A DNA stretch of 64,000 bases from Amarobacillus sp046328225 (GCA_046328225.1 JAXLWZ010000002.1:186001-250000); one strand, 5' to 3'. Shown: positions 51,548-61,810, counted from the first letter of the stretch. Notes: generated by a model not told the origin, from the letters alone. Program-made: numbers and translations.

Positions 51548-52105
51548 CTACCAGCGCCGGTCGCGGCCACCGCCGCCACCACCACGGCGGCCGCCGCGGT
51601 CGCGGTCGCCACGGCCGCCGCCGCCACCACCGTAGTCGCCGCCGCCACCGTAGCCGCCGCCACCGTATCCACCGCCGCCATAGCCGCCGCCACCACCACC
51701 ATAGCCGCCGCCACCGCCGCCGTACCCACCGCTGCCGCCGCCATAGCCACCACTGCCGCCGCTGCCACCACCGAAGCCGCCGCCACCGCCGCCGCTACGG
51801 CCGCCGTAGCTGCTCGTGCCCCGGGGCTGCGGCTGGAAGCAATCGCTGCAGTACACCGGCCGGTCACCGCGCGGCTGGAAGGGCACCTTGGCCTCCTTCC
51901 CGCAGCTGGCGCAGTTCACCGTGAACATCTCCCGTTCCGGCCGGGCCGGCGCTCCGCTATCCCCGCGGCGCGCTCGCCGGCAGTTCGGACACCGCCGTGG
52001 CTCGTTCGTAAACCCCTTCGACTGATGGAACTCCTGCTCACCCGCCGTGAACGTGAAGGGCTGTCCACAATCCGAGCACGTGAGCGTTTTGTCGGTGAAA
52101 GGCAC
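51548..52105 (-). CDS. Double zinc-ribbon protein with Gly/Tyr/Arg-rich tail
   Basis: 185 residues. The first ribbon is CSDCGQPFTFTAGEQEFH ... RRCPNCR (residues 10-45). The second is CASCGKEAKVPFQPRGDRPVYCSDCF (about 70-96), a CxxC-x17-CxxC type domain. From about residue 105 the chain is nearly all Gly, Tyr and Ser (GGYGGGG units), ending in an Arg/Gly/Asp segment (GRGDRDRGGRRGG). Such ribbons plus RGG-like tails suggest RNA or ssDNA binding or condensate behaviour, by inference. The GTG start with GGAGGT upstream is preferred to longer extensions. The repetitive DNA at 51550-51800 encodes the tail. Confidence 0.82.
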   Translation of the reverse strand: MPFTDKTLTCSDCGQPFTFTAGEQEFHQSKGFTNEPRRCPNCRRARRGDSGAPARPEREMFTVNCASCGKEAKVPFQPRGDRPVYCSDCFQPQPRGTSSYGGRSGGGGGGFGGGSGGSGGYGGGSGGYGGGGGGYGGGGGGYGGGGYGGGGYGGGGDYGGGGGGRGDRDRGGRRGGGGGGRDRRW

Positions 52106-52296
52106 CCGACCGACCTCCCTAAAATTTCCTGGATCCCTTCGGTCATCGAGCACCGGTGACAACAAGAGCCTCTCCGTGAGGCCGATGGATCGAGAGAGCC
52201 ATCGACACGGTAGCAAAACCCGCGGGAGCGTGTCACCAGTGCCGGCACGTTCCTTCACAGCCCGCCGCGTTGCCCCCCAATGTGGTATCAAAAGCC

Positions 52297-53892
52297 GTGC
52301 ATCGCGGCCTCATCCTCGTCTTCGTCGCGCTCCTGGGCGGCCTTTTTGCGTCCTCGCACGCCTCCTCGCGCGCGGCCGGCATCGCCTGGGAGGACTGCGG
52401 CGAAGGCTTCGAATGCGCCACCCTCGTGGTCCCGCTCGACTACTCCGGAAAGGACCCCGGCGCCCTCACGATCGCCCTCATCCGCCACCCCGCGGGCGAC
52501 CGCGCGAAGCGCATCGGTTCGCTCGTCGTGAACCCCGGCGGCCCGGGCAGCAGCGGCGTCGATTTCGTCCGCGACTGGACATCGTTGCTCCCCGACCGCA
52601 TCCTCGACCGCTTCGATATCGTCGGGTTCGACCCGCGCGGCGTCGGCCACAGCAGCCCCATCTCGTGCCACGGCAGCCTCGTGCCGCTGACCGCCGCCGA
52701 CCCCTCGCCCGACACGCCCGCCGAGTTCGACACTCTGGCCACGCTCTCGCGCCGCTTCGCCGAGGAGTGCGCCGAGACCTATGGCGACATCCTCCCCTAC
52801 CTGGGCACCCGCAACGTCGCGCGCGACCTGGACCGCATCCGCGAGGCGATCGGCGACGAGAAGCTGACCTACCTGGGCTACAGCTACGGCACCGAGATCG
52901 GGCAGGTCTACGCCGGGCTCTTCCCCACGAACATCCGCGCGATGGTGCTCGACGGCGCCGTCGACCTCACGCTTTCGCCCGACGACCGCGCCCTCGCGCA
53001 GGCCCTCGGCTTCGAACGCGCGCTCGATGCTTACGCCCGCGACTGCCGCGAGAGCCTCTGCAGCCTCACGCGCCGCGGCGACCCCCTGCAGGCCATCGAC
53101 GACCTGCTGGCGAAGGCCGAGGCGGCGCCGATCCCCGCGCGGCGCGCCAATCGCCCGGCCGGCCCCGGCGAGACGCTCCTCGGCATCATCACCCCCCTGT
53201 ACTCCCGCGACTCCTGGCCCGCGCTCACCCGGGCGATCGAAACCGCGCTCGCGGGCGACGGCACCCAGCTGGTCCAGCTCACCGACCAGTACCTCGAACG
53301 CCTCCCCGACGGCAGCTACACGAACAGCACGGAAGCGAACCTCGCCGTGAACTGCGTCGATTCGCCGCCGTCGAAGCTCCCCACCCGCTGGGAGGACTAC
53401 CCGCCCGTGGCCGCGCGTTTCGCGGCCGTGTCGCCGCACTTCGGGGCGGCGGTCGCGCTCGGGCTCTCCTGCGCGAACTGGGCCGCCACGCCCGACCCGA
53501 CGGGCCCCGTCACTGCTCAGGGCGCGCCACCGATCCTCGTCGTCTCCACCACCGGCGACCCGGCGACCCCGTATGAATGGGGCGTGGCGGTGGCCCGGCA
53601 GCTCTCCAGCGGCGTGCTCCTCACCTTCGCGGGCGAAGGGCATACCGCCTACCTGGGCAACGACCGGTGCGTCGATAACGCCGTCGATGCCTACCTCATT
53701 CAGCTGCGCGTGCCCGCGACCGGCACCTCCTGCCCCTCCTCGAGCGATTCCGAGAACGACATCGATGCGATCCTTCGCGGGAAGTCCACATCCGGCGGCA
53801 CGACGGCCGTGCTCCGGTCGCTGGCGGTACTGGTGGTGCTGGGGTTGGCGGTCGCCGGCTGCGTGATGTTCGCGCGCGCATCCCGGCGGTAG
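52297..53892 (+). CDS. Secreted alpha/beta hydrolase, TAP-like (tripeptidyl aminopeptidase family)
   Basis: 531 residues. Signal peptide (HRGLILVFVALLGGLFASSHASS), substrate-entry segment AGIAWEDCGEGFECATLVVPLDY typical of TAP/SlpD-like enzymes, VVNPGGPGSSGVDF (oxyanion), GYSYGTEIGQVYAG (nucleophile Ser), Asp in STTGDPATPYEWG and His in GEGHTAYLGNDRCV. A C-terminal membrane helix (about 508-527) may anchor it. Likely an extracellular proline/tripeptidyl aminopeptidase or esterase. Start uncertain: in-frame TTG 52270, GTG 52282 and GTG 52297; TATCAA lies 5 nt before the last. Confidence 0.85.
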   Translation: MHRGLILVFVALLGGLFASSHASSRAAGIAWEDCGEGFECATLVVPLDYSGKDPGALTIALIRHPAGDRAKRIGSLVVNPGGPGSSGVDFVRDWTSLLPDRILDRFDIVGFDPRGVGHSSPISCHGSLVPLTAADPSPDTPAEFDTLATLSRRFAEECAETYGDILPYLGTRNVARDLDRIREAIGDEKLTYLGYSYGTEIGQVYAGLFPTNIRAMVLDGAVDLTLSPDDRALAQALGFERALDAYARDCRESLCSLTRRGDPLQAIDDLLAKAEAAPIPARRANRPAGPGETLLGIITPLYSRDSWPALTRAIETALAGDGTQLVQLTDQYLERLPDGSYTNSTEANLAVNCVDSPPSKLPTRWEDYPPVAARFAAVSPHFGAAVALGLSCANWAATPDPTGPVTAQGAPPILVVSTTGDPATPYEWGVAVARQLSSGVLLTFAGEGHTAYLGNDRCVDNAVDAYLIQLRVPATGTSCPSSSDSENDIDAILRGKSTSGGTTAVLRSLAVLVVLGLAVAGCVMFARASRR

Positions 53893-53983
53893 CTTCGCCG
53901 CCGCGAGGCCGTTCACGCCGTCCACACGGTCGTTTGGTCTAAAAACGTGCAGTTATATGGCCCAAATTGTGCCCCGGGTAAGG

Positions 53984-53995
53984 GGTTCTCCTCAT
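53984..53995 (+). promoter_or_regulatory. Shared upstream element of chemoreceptor genes (copy 2)
   Basis: GGTTCTCCTCAT, 61-62 nt before the chemoreceptor ATG, matching the element at 49580-49593 except for one missing C. Both are followed by a TTTC(C)GAAT-like word. Confidence 0.5.
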
Positions 53996-54056
53996 TCGTG
54001 CCGTGTAAAGCGTTTCCGAATATAGACGCGACCACCTGTGCGATTCGGGGGATTCT

Positions 54057-56546
54057 ATGCGCCGCTTCGTTCCGTCACGTCCTGGCCTCGGCTGGCTCTC
54101 CTTGCGCTGGTTCGGCAACTTCAGCCTGCAGACCCGCCTCCTCGGCGGCTTCGGCCTGCTGCTCGGCCTCACCGCGCTCGTCGCCTACGTCGCCATCGAC
54201 GCGCTCCAGGCCAGCGCCGGCCGCGCCGACAGCCTCTACGCCCAGAACACGATGGGGATGCACTGGGCCAACCAGGTCGCGGTTCACACCCTTGCCAGCG
54301 CGAAGGACGAACAGAACGCCCTCGTCGAGCTCGCGAACGACCCCACCCGCACCGCGTTCCCCCTCAAGCACGGCCGCGACGAGCTCGCGCTCGCGAAAAC
54401 TTCCGCCGACGCCTACCGCCAGACCATCACCCGCTCCGAGGAGAGCAACCGCTGGAAGGCGGTCGAGGACACCATGGCCCAGGTCGCGACCGAACGCGAG
54501 GCCGTCTTCGCGCTCGTCGAGCAGGGCAAGGCGAAGGAAGCGGGCCAGGCTTCGCGGAACGCCGCCAGCCGCCTCGACGCCCTCAATTCGCAGCTCAGCT
54601 CCATCATCGGACGCAACCAGGATGCCGCGACCGCCGCCGCGGAAGCCTCGCGCGCCGATGCCGCCAGCGCGCGCAGCATCCTCATGGGCGCCACCGCCGC
54701 CGCCGTGCTCCTCGGCATCGCCATCGCCTTCGTCATCTCCATCAAGCTCCGCCGCGACGTCCGCCAGCTTGTGGGCCGCATCCGCAGCCTCGAAACCGAA
54801 GCCGTCGCCGACCTCGAAGCCGGCATCCGCGCCGTCGAGCAGGGCGACCTCACCGTCGATGTGCGGCCGCGCACGCCGCTCATCGCCAACCCATCGCGCG
54901 ACGAGATCGGGCAGGCTTCGAGCGCTATCAACCGCACCGTGCGCAAGCTCGAAGACACCATCGTCAGCTACAACAGCATGCGCCTCGGGCTTGCCCACCT
55001 CGTCGGCCAGGTGCGCGGCGATGCCGGCGCCGTGCTCGCCGCCTCGGGCGACCTCCGCGAAGCGAGCGACGGCATGGCCACGGCCAGCACCCAGATCGCC
55101 GCCTCCATCACCGAGGTCACGAGCGCCGCCACCACCCTCTCCGCCCTCTCCCAGCGCTCCGCCGAGGATGTCGAACGCGTCGCCGCCGGCAGCCAGCAGC
55201 TCGCCGCCGTCGCGGGCTCGAACGCCACCGCCGCCATCGCCTCCGAGGAAGAGGCGCGCTCCATGGGCACACGCATCGGCGACGTCGTCTTCGCCTCCGA
55301 AGAGGTCGCGAAAGCCGCCGATGCCTCGCGCCGCGCCGCCCTCGATGGCCAGCGCGCCGTCGGCCAGGCGGTCGATTCCATGCACTCCATCGCCGAAGCC
55401 GTCGAGCGCGCCTCGGGCACCGTCAACCAGCTCGGAGAGTACGGCCAGCAGATCGGCGCCATCGTGAAGACGATCGACGACATCGCCCGCCAGACCAACC
55501 TGCTCGCCCTCAACGCCGCCATCGAGGCCGCCCGCGCCGGGGACCAGGGGCGCGGCTTCGCCGTCGTCGCCGAGAACGTGCGCGGCCTCGCGGAGCGCTC
55601 CTCGCAAGCGACGAAGGAGATCGCCACGCTCATCGCCCGCGTCCAATCCGGCACGCGCGAGGCCGTCGAAGCGATGTCCGCCGGCGTCCAGGATGTCGAA
55701 GCGGGCCGCCGCATCACCTCGCAGGCCGGCGCCGCCCTGGAAAGCATCATCGAAAGCGTCCAGCTCGCCGCCGTCGAGATGGAGAAGATCACCACCGAGA
55801 TCCAGTCCCTCGGGTCGGGCGCCGACCGCATCGTCGGCTCCGCCCGCGAAATCGTCGAAAGCGCCCAGGAGTCGGCGCGCGGCGCCACGACCATGGCCGG
55901 CGATACCGCCCGCGTCACCGACGCCATCCTCCAGGTCTCGGCCACGAGCGAACAGACCAGCGCTTCCGCCGAGGAAGTGTCCGCCTCCACCCAGGAGCTC
56001 ACGGCCCAGTCCGAGGAGCTCGCCGCGACCGCCTCGCAGATGCGCCAGCTCGCCGAGTCGCTCGAACGCTCGACCTCGCGCTTCCGCATCGGGAGCACGG
56101 AGGCGGCGGAGGAGCGAGCCCCCGAGCCAGCCTTCGAATTCGCCCCCATGGCTGTGCCTGCCGCGGCAGTCACGTTCGAAGCCGCCGGCGCGCCCGTCAC
56201 CACGTCCGAACCCATCGCCCCCGAAAGCAGCGCGGATGGCGCGATCGAAACGCCCGTCGCCGCCGCCGCGCTCGACGCCTGGTCCCCGGTCGACCTGGAG
56301 TCGCGGCTCACCGGCCTCACGGTCGCCGAGCAGTTCGCCGTGCTCGGGTTCACCGGCGGCCCTGCCCACGACGAAAGCCCCCACCCCGTGCTCGCGGACC
56401 TGGAGGAGCAGCTCGCGGCCATCGCCGACTCCGAGCCGATCGAACTCCCGCTGCCGGGCACCACCATCGAATTCGAAGCTCCCAACGAGGCCGTTCCCGA
56501 CCCCGCGTCGAGCCCCGTCAAGCGCCGCTGGCGCAGGACGGGATAG
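54057..56546 (+). CDS. Methyl-accepting chemotaxis protein (copy 2) with long acidic tail
   Basis: 829 residues. Membrane helix 1 (about 24-46), four-helix-type periplasmic sensor, membrane helix 2 (about 217-239), HAMP, and a signalling domain with tip QTNLLALNAAIEAARAGDQGRGFAVV. After about residue 680 there is a 150-residue acidic, Pro/Ala-rich tail (TEAAEERAPEPAFEFAPMA) absent from copy 1. The tail could tether other proteins or act as a flexible arm. GGGGG lies just before the ATG. No che genes nearby. Confidence 0.92.
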   Translation: MRRFVPSRPGLGWLSLRWFGNFSLQTRLLGGFGLLLGLTALVAYVAIDALQASAGRADSLYAQNTMGMHWANQVAVHTLASAKDEQNALVELANDPTRTAFPLKHGRDELALAKTSADAYRQTITRSEESNRWKAVEDTMAQVATEREAVFALVEQGKAKEAGQASRNAASRLDALNSQLSSIIGRNQDAATAAAEASRADAASARSILMGATAAAVLLGIAIAFVISIKLRRDVRQLVGRIRSLETEAVADLEAGIRAVEQGDLTVDVRPRTPLIANPSRDEIGQASSAINRTVRKLEDTIVSYNSMRLGLAHLVGQVRGDAGAVLAASGDLREASDGMATASTQIAASITEVTSAATTLSALSQRSAEDVERVAAGSQQLAAVAGSNATAAIASEEEARSMGTRIGDVVFASEEVAKAADASRRAALDGQRAVGQAVDSMHSIAEAVERASGTVNQLGEYGQQIGAIVKTIDDIARQTNLLALNAAIEAARAGDQGRGFAVVAENVRGLAERSSQATKEIATLIARVQSGTREAVEAMSAGVQDVEAGRRITSQAGAALESIIESVQLAAVEMEKITTEIQSLGSGADRIVGSAREIVESAQESARGATTMAGDTARVTDAILQVSATSEQTSASAEEVSASTQELTAQSEELAATASQMRQLAESLERSTSRFRIGSTEAAEERAPEPAFEFAPMAVPAAAVTFEAAGAPVTTSEPIAPESSADGAIETPVAAAALDAWSPVDLESRLTGLTVAEQFAVLGFTGGPAHDESPHPVLADLEEQLAAIADSEPIELPLPGTTIEFEAPNEAVPDPASSPVKRRWRRTG

Positions 56547-56550
56547 CTAT

Positions 56551-56750
56551 CGGCCGTCGGCTGTCGGCTGTCGGCCGTCGACGTGGCCAGACGCGAGGAC
56601 TAACTGGTGTACTGGTGGCTACACAACTGAACCGGTAACAAGAAGGGGAGCAGTGCGAAACTGCTCCCCTTCTTCATGTGTGCTGCACCGGACGGCCATC
56701 ACCTTCGGCGCGTGGCACGCCGACAGCCGACGGCCGACAGCCGACGGCCG
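56551..56750. repeat. Inverted CGGCCGTCGGCTGTCGG arrays flanking a terminator hairpin
   Basis: A 30-base GTCGGC-rich array at 56551-56580 begins 4 bases after the chemoreceptor stop. Its inverted counterpart at 56721-56750 abuts the hsp20 stop codon. Between them lies a 13-bp hairpin (56641-56653 with 56661-56673). The arrangement looks like a REP/MITE-type intergenic element acting as a bidirectional terminator. Confidence 0.75.
56641..56675. terminator. Bidirectional terminator hairpin
   Basis: AGAAGGGGAGCAG (56641-56653) pairs with CTGCTCCCCTTCT (56661-56673), loop TGCGAAA, followed on the plus strand by TCTTC. It sits between the converging chemoreceptor and hsp20 genes. Confidence 0.8.
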
Positions 56751-57218
56751 CTACACCACGCCCTTCGGCGTGATCTTGATGCTGCGCGCCTTCGCTTCCG
56801 GCTTCTTCGGGATCTCCAGCTTCAACATCCCATGCTCGAAGGTCGCCTCGGCCTTCTCCGGGTCCACCGTGGGCGGCAGGCGCAGGCTCCGTTCGAAGTT
56901 GCCGTAGCGCAGTTCGCGCCGGTGGTACTGGTTCTCCTCGCTCGTCTCTTCCTGCTTGAACTCACCCTTGATGGTGAGCACATCCTCCTCGACGGCGATA
57001 TCGAGGTCCTGCGGGTTTACGCCCGGGATCGCGGCCTTCACCACGAGCGCGTCATTGGTTTCGAAGACATCGAGCCCAAGGCCCGCGCTCCCGAGCTCTT
57101 CGCCCGCCCCGCGGAAGGCCGGGAAGCGCCCGAACGACCCATCGAAGAGCCGGTCCATCATGCTCCGCATCGAGGCGATGTCGTTGGCGGGGTCCCAGCG
57201 GGTGATCGACGTTGCCAT
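56751..57218 (-). CDS. Hsp20/alpha-crystallin small heat-shock protein
   Basis: 155 residues: N-terminal MRSMMDRLFDGSFG, the alpha-crystallin domain (LDVFETNDALVVKAAIPGVNPQDLDIAVEEDVLTIKGEF ... GNFERSLRLPPTVDPEKAEATFEHGMLKLEIPK) with the GxLxL/I-type GMLKLEIP, and a C-terminal RSIKITPKG. It binds unfolding proteins for later refolding by DnaK/ClpB. AGGAGG lies 7 nt before the ATG at 57218. It is divergent from dnaJ-hspR-clpB, fitting HspR-type co-control. Confidence 0.95.
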   Translation of the reverse strand: MATSITRWDPANDIASMRSMMDRLFDGSFGRFPAFRGAGEELGSAGLGLDVFETNDALVVKAAIPGVNPQDLDIAVEEDVLTIKGEFKQEETSEENQYHRRELRYGNFERSLRLPPTVDPEKAEATFEHGMLKLEIPKKPEAKARSIKITPKGVV

Positions 57219-57301
57219 GCTCATTCCTCCTGGTTGTGTGCTGTTGGCGAGATCGATCGTAGGACGATGGGGCGAGGGATTCCAAGAGACTCTGAGTAAA
57301 G

Positions 57302-57360
57302 CATTGTCAATGTTCTTCACTGCCTCATCTATTGTGACCCTCCCCGCCCCTTGCTAAAGT
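57302..57360 (+). promoter_or_regulatory. dnaJ promoter and candidate operator
   Basis: TTGTGA (57332-57337), 17-nt spacer and TAAAGT (57355-57360), 6 nt before the dnaJ ATG. Upstream is a perfect CATTG-T-CAATG palindrome (57302-57312) that also forms TTGACA on the hsp20 strand, with ACTCTGAGT just before it. A canonical HAIR (CTTGAGT-N7-ACTCAAG) or CIRCE site is not seen. Confidence 0.55.
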
Positions 57361-57366
57361 GGTTCC

Positions 57367-58374
57367 ATGGCGAAGGACTTCTACGACGTGCTCGGCGTTC
57401 CCCGCGGCGCCCCCGATAAGGACATCCGCTCCGCGTACCGCAAGCTCGCGCGCAAGTACCACCCCGACGTCACCCCCAACGACAAGGCCGCCGAGGCTCG
57501 CTTCAAGGAAGTGACCGCCGCCTACGAAGTCCTCTCCGACGCCGACAAGCGCAAGAAGTACGACAAGTACGGCGAACGCTGGGAGTACGCCGACCAGATC
57601 GAGGAAATGCAAAAGCGTCCCTCCCCCGGCGGCTGGGCGCGGCAGGGTGGCCCCGGCGCCACCTTCGAATCCGCCAACATGGGCGACTTCGGCTCCATCT
57701 TCGATAACCTCTTCCGGCGCGAACGGGGCGGTCCGCGCGGCCAGCCCGCCCGCCGCCGCGGCCAGGACATCGAAACCCCCGTCGAGGTCTCGCTCGAAGA
57801 GGCCTACCAGGGCACCACGCGCACGGTCCGCCTCCAGGGTGGCGAAGCCTGCCGCACCTGCGGCGGCACCGGCGAGGTCGCTGGCGCCATCTGCCACGCC
57901 TGCGACGGCGCCGGCACCACCGCCCGCGAACGCCGCCTCGAAGTGAAGGTGCCCGCCGGCGTGAAGACCGGCTCGCGCGTCCGCGTCGCCAACGAAGGGC
58001 GCCCCGGCGCCGGCGGCGGCACGAACGGCGACCTCTATCTCCTCGTCACCGTCCTCCCCCACGCGCGCTTCGAACGCAAGGGCGACGACCTCTACACCGA
58101 CGTCACCGTCCCCCTCGCCGATGCCATCCTCGGCGGCGAAGTCGAGGTCCAGACCATGGACCGCAAGCTCCTCCTGCGCATCCCGGAGCTGACCCAGAAC
58201 GGCCGCCAGATTCGCCTCGGCGGCAAGGGCATGCCCGTGCTCGGCGGCCACGCCCACGGCGATCTCTTCGCCCGGGTGAAGGTCTCGCTCCCCGAAACCC
58301 TCAGCGCCGAGGAGCGCGCCCTCTACGAACAGCTCCGCGAACTCGCCCGCGCCCGCGCCGGCGCGACCGCCTGA
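57367..58374 (+). CDS. DnaJ/CbpA-type co-chaperone with half zinc-finger
   Basis: 335 residues. J domain (KDFYDVLGVPRGAPDKDIRSAYRKLARKYHPDVTP) with HPD, a short G/F-like linker, and C-terminal client-binding domains. The central Cys-rich region holds only two CxxCxGxG-like units (CRTCGGTG and CHACDGAG) instead of the four in classical DnaJ, enough for one zinc site. It stimulates DnaK ATPase and delivers clients. No SD; the promoter -10 is 6 nt from the ATG, so the mRNA is probably leaderless. hspR follows 26 bases later. Confidence 0.92.
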   Translation: MAKDFYDVLGVPRGAPDKDIRSAYRKLARKYHPDVTPNDKAAEARFKEVTAAYEVLSDADKRKKYDKYGERWEYADQIEEMQKRPSPGGWARQGGPGATFESANMGDFGSIFDNLFRRERGGPRGQPARRRGQDIETPVEVSLEEAYQGTTRTVRLQGGEACRTCGGTGEVAGAICHACDGAGTTARERRLEVKVPAGVKTGSRVRVANEGRPGAGGGTNGDLYLLVTVLPHARFERKGDDLYTDVTVPLADAILGGEVEVQTMDRKLLLRIPELTQNGRQIRLGGKGMPVLGGHAHGDLFARVKVSLPETLSAEERALYEQLRELARARAGATA

Positions 58375-58400
58375 CACATCCGGGAAGGAGGTGACGCACG

Positions 58401-58763
58401 ATGGCCACGCCAACCAAAGGACACGGCCTGCCCGATGACGAGCCCATCTACGTCATCTCCATCGCCGCCCGCCTCGTCGGCATGCACCAGCAAACGCTGC
58501 GGTACTACGAGAACGCGGGCCTGGTCCAGCCCAGCCGCACGGCCGGCAACATCCGCATGTACTCCAACAACGACATCAACCGCATCCGCCAGGCCAAGAA
58601 GCTCATCGACGAACTGGGCGTCAACCTCGCCGGCGTCGAAATCATCCTCCGCATGGGCGAACAGCTCCGCCTCCTCGCGACCGAACTCGAACACACCCGC
58701 TCCGAACTCGACCGCCTCCGCGCGACGAGGCTGCCGGCCCCCTATCGGGGGGGGGAGAGATGA
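58401..58763 (+). CDS. hspR: MerR-family heat-shock regulator HspR
   Basis: 120 residues. MerR-type winged helix: PIYVISIAARLVGMHQQTLRYYENAGLVQPSRTAGNIRMYSNNDINRIRQAKKLIDELGVNLAGVEIIL, then a short coiled coil. HspR represses dnaK/clpB-type genes, acting with DnaK as co-repressor. A near-perfect SD (AAGGAGGTGA) precedes it. Its last codons and TGA run into the GAGGAATGAGG repeat of the following cassette, so its natural C-terminus may have been altered. Confidence 0.93.
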   Translation: MATPTKGHGLPDDEPIYVISIAARLVGMHQQTLRYYENAGLVQPSRTAGNIRMYSNNDINRIRQAKKLIDELGVNLAGVEIILRMGEQLRLLATELEHTRSELDRLRATRLPAPYRGGER

Positions 58764-58789
58764 GGAATGAGGGATGAGGAATGAGGAGG
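58756..58789 (+). repeat. Left inverted repeat of S23 cassette
   Basis: GAGATGAGGAATGAGG followed by a second GATGAGGAATGAGG, directly after a run of nine G. Its reverse complement recurs at 59218-59245. Confidence 0.8.
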
Positions 58790-58800
58790 GCCCCGGGGGG

Positions 58801-59217
58801 ATGCGGGAAAGCCGGCGCGTTGATGGCTTTGAAGACCTGCTTGCCTGGAGCAAAGCGAGGGAATTGGTCAGGACGCTGTTCGCACTCACGGCGACGGAAC
58901 CATTCGCGCGCCGGTATGCGTTTCGCGACCAACTGGAACGCGCGGCCGTCTCGGTGATGTCCAATATCGCTGAAGGATACGAGCGCGCTTCGCGGGCCGA
59001 GTTTCACCACGGACTGACGATCGCGAAGGGTTCCTGTGCCGAAGTCCGATCGCTCCTCTACGTTGCACTCGATGCCGGGCTGCTCTCGCCCGGTCAGTTC
59101 CAATCCCTCAACGCCCAGGCATTGGAGGTCTCCCGCATCATCGGCGGCCTCCGCGCCTCAGTCGCCCGCCAGAGGATTGAGAATCGGAACCGCCCCGAAA
59201 GCGGCGGCTTCTCCTAG
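58801..59217 (+). CDS. Four-helix-bundle (S23/IVS-type) protein
   Basis: 138 residues of the 23S rRNA intervening-sequence protein family: FEDLLAWSKARELVRTLFALT, YAFRDQLERAAVSVMSNIAEGYERAS, EFHHGLTIAKGSCAEVRSLLYVALDAGLLS. Members are helical, form pentamers, and relatives serve as Avd in diversity-generating retroelements. Lower GC and repeat borders suggest a mobile cassette; it interrupts an otherwise canonical hspR-clpB order. An earlier ATG at 58774 lies within the repeat; I chose 58801. Confidence 0.85.
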   Translation: MRESRRVDGFEDLLAWSKARELVRTLFALTATEPFARRYAFRDQLERAAVSVMSNIAEGYERASRAEFHHGLTIAKGSCAEVRSLLYVALDAGLLSPGQFQSLNAQALEVSRIIGGLRASVARQRIENRNRPESGGFS

Positions 59218-59245
59218 CTTCCTCATTCCTCATTCCTCTTCTCTT
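59218..59245 (+). repeat. Right inverted repeat of S23 cassette
   Basis: CTTCCTCATTCCTCATTCC and following CTCTTCTC, the reverse complement of the GAGGAATGAGG units at 58756-58789. It starts at the S23 gene stop and ends 5 bases before the clpB SD. Confidence 0.8.
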
Positions 59246-59261
59246 CACCGGAGGTGACCCC

Positions 59262-61735
<2,474 letters not shown>

Positions 61736-61761
61736 TCCCGGGCGTCCGGTAAGCACCGAAT

Positions 61762-61797
61762 GGGGCCGCTCCATCGCCGGGGCGGCCCCGTTTTCCT
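61762..61797 (+). terminator. Rho-independent terminator after clpB
   Basis: Stem GGGGCCGC (61762-61769) with GCGGCCCC (61782-61789) and a following GTTTTCCTTT tract. Confidence 0.85.
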
Positions 61798-61810
61798 TTG
61801 TCGCGAATGC

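Noticed and set aside
51550..51800. Dense GCC/ACC triplet repeats looking like a microsatellite or CRISPR-like array
   Set aside because: They are in frame and encode the Gly/Tyr tail of the zinc-ribbon protein; no spacers or uniform repeat length, so not CRISPR.
53941..53975. Possible sigma-54 (GG-N10-GC) or sigma-28 promoter before the second chemoreceptor gene
   Set aside because: TGGCCCAAATTGTGCC and TAAA...GCCCAAAT match only partly, and no equivalent was found before the other chemoreceptor gene.
57240..57366. Search for CIRCE or canonical HAIR operators between hsp20 and dnaJ
   Set aside because: Only short imperfect palindromes (ACTCTGAGT, CATTGTCAATG) were found; they do not match the TTAGCACTC-N9-GAGTGCTAA or CTTGAGT-N7-ACTCAAG consensus.
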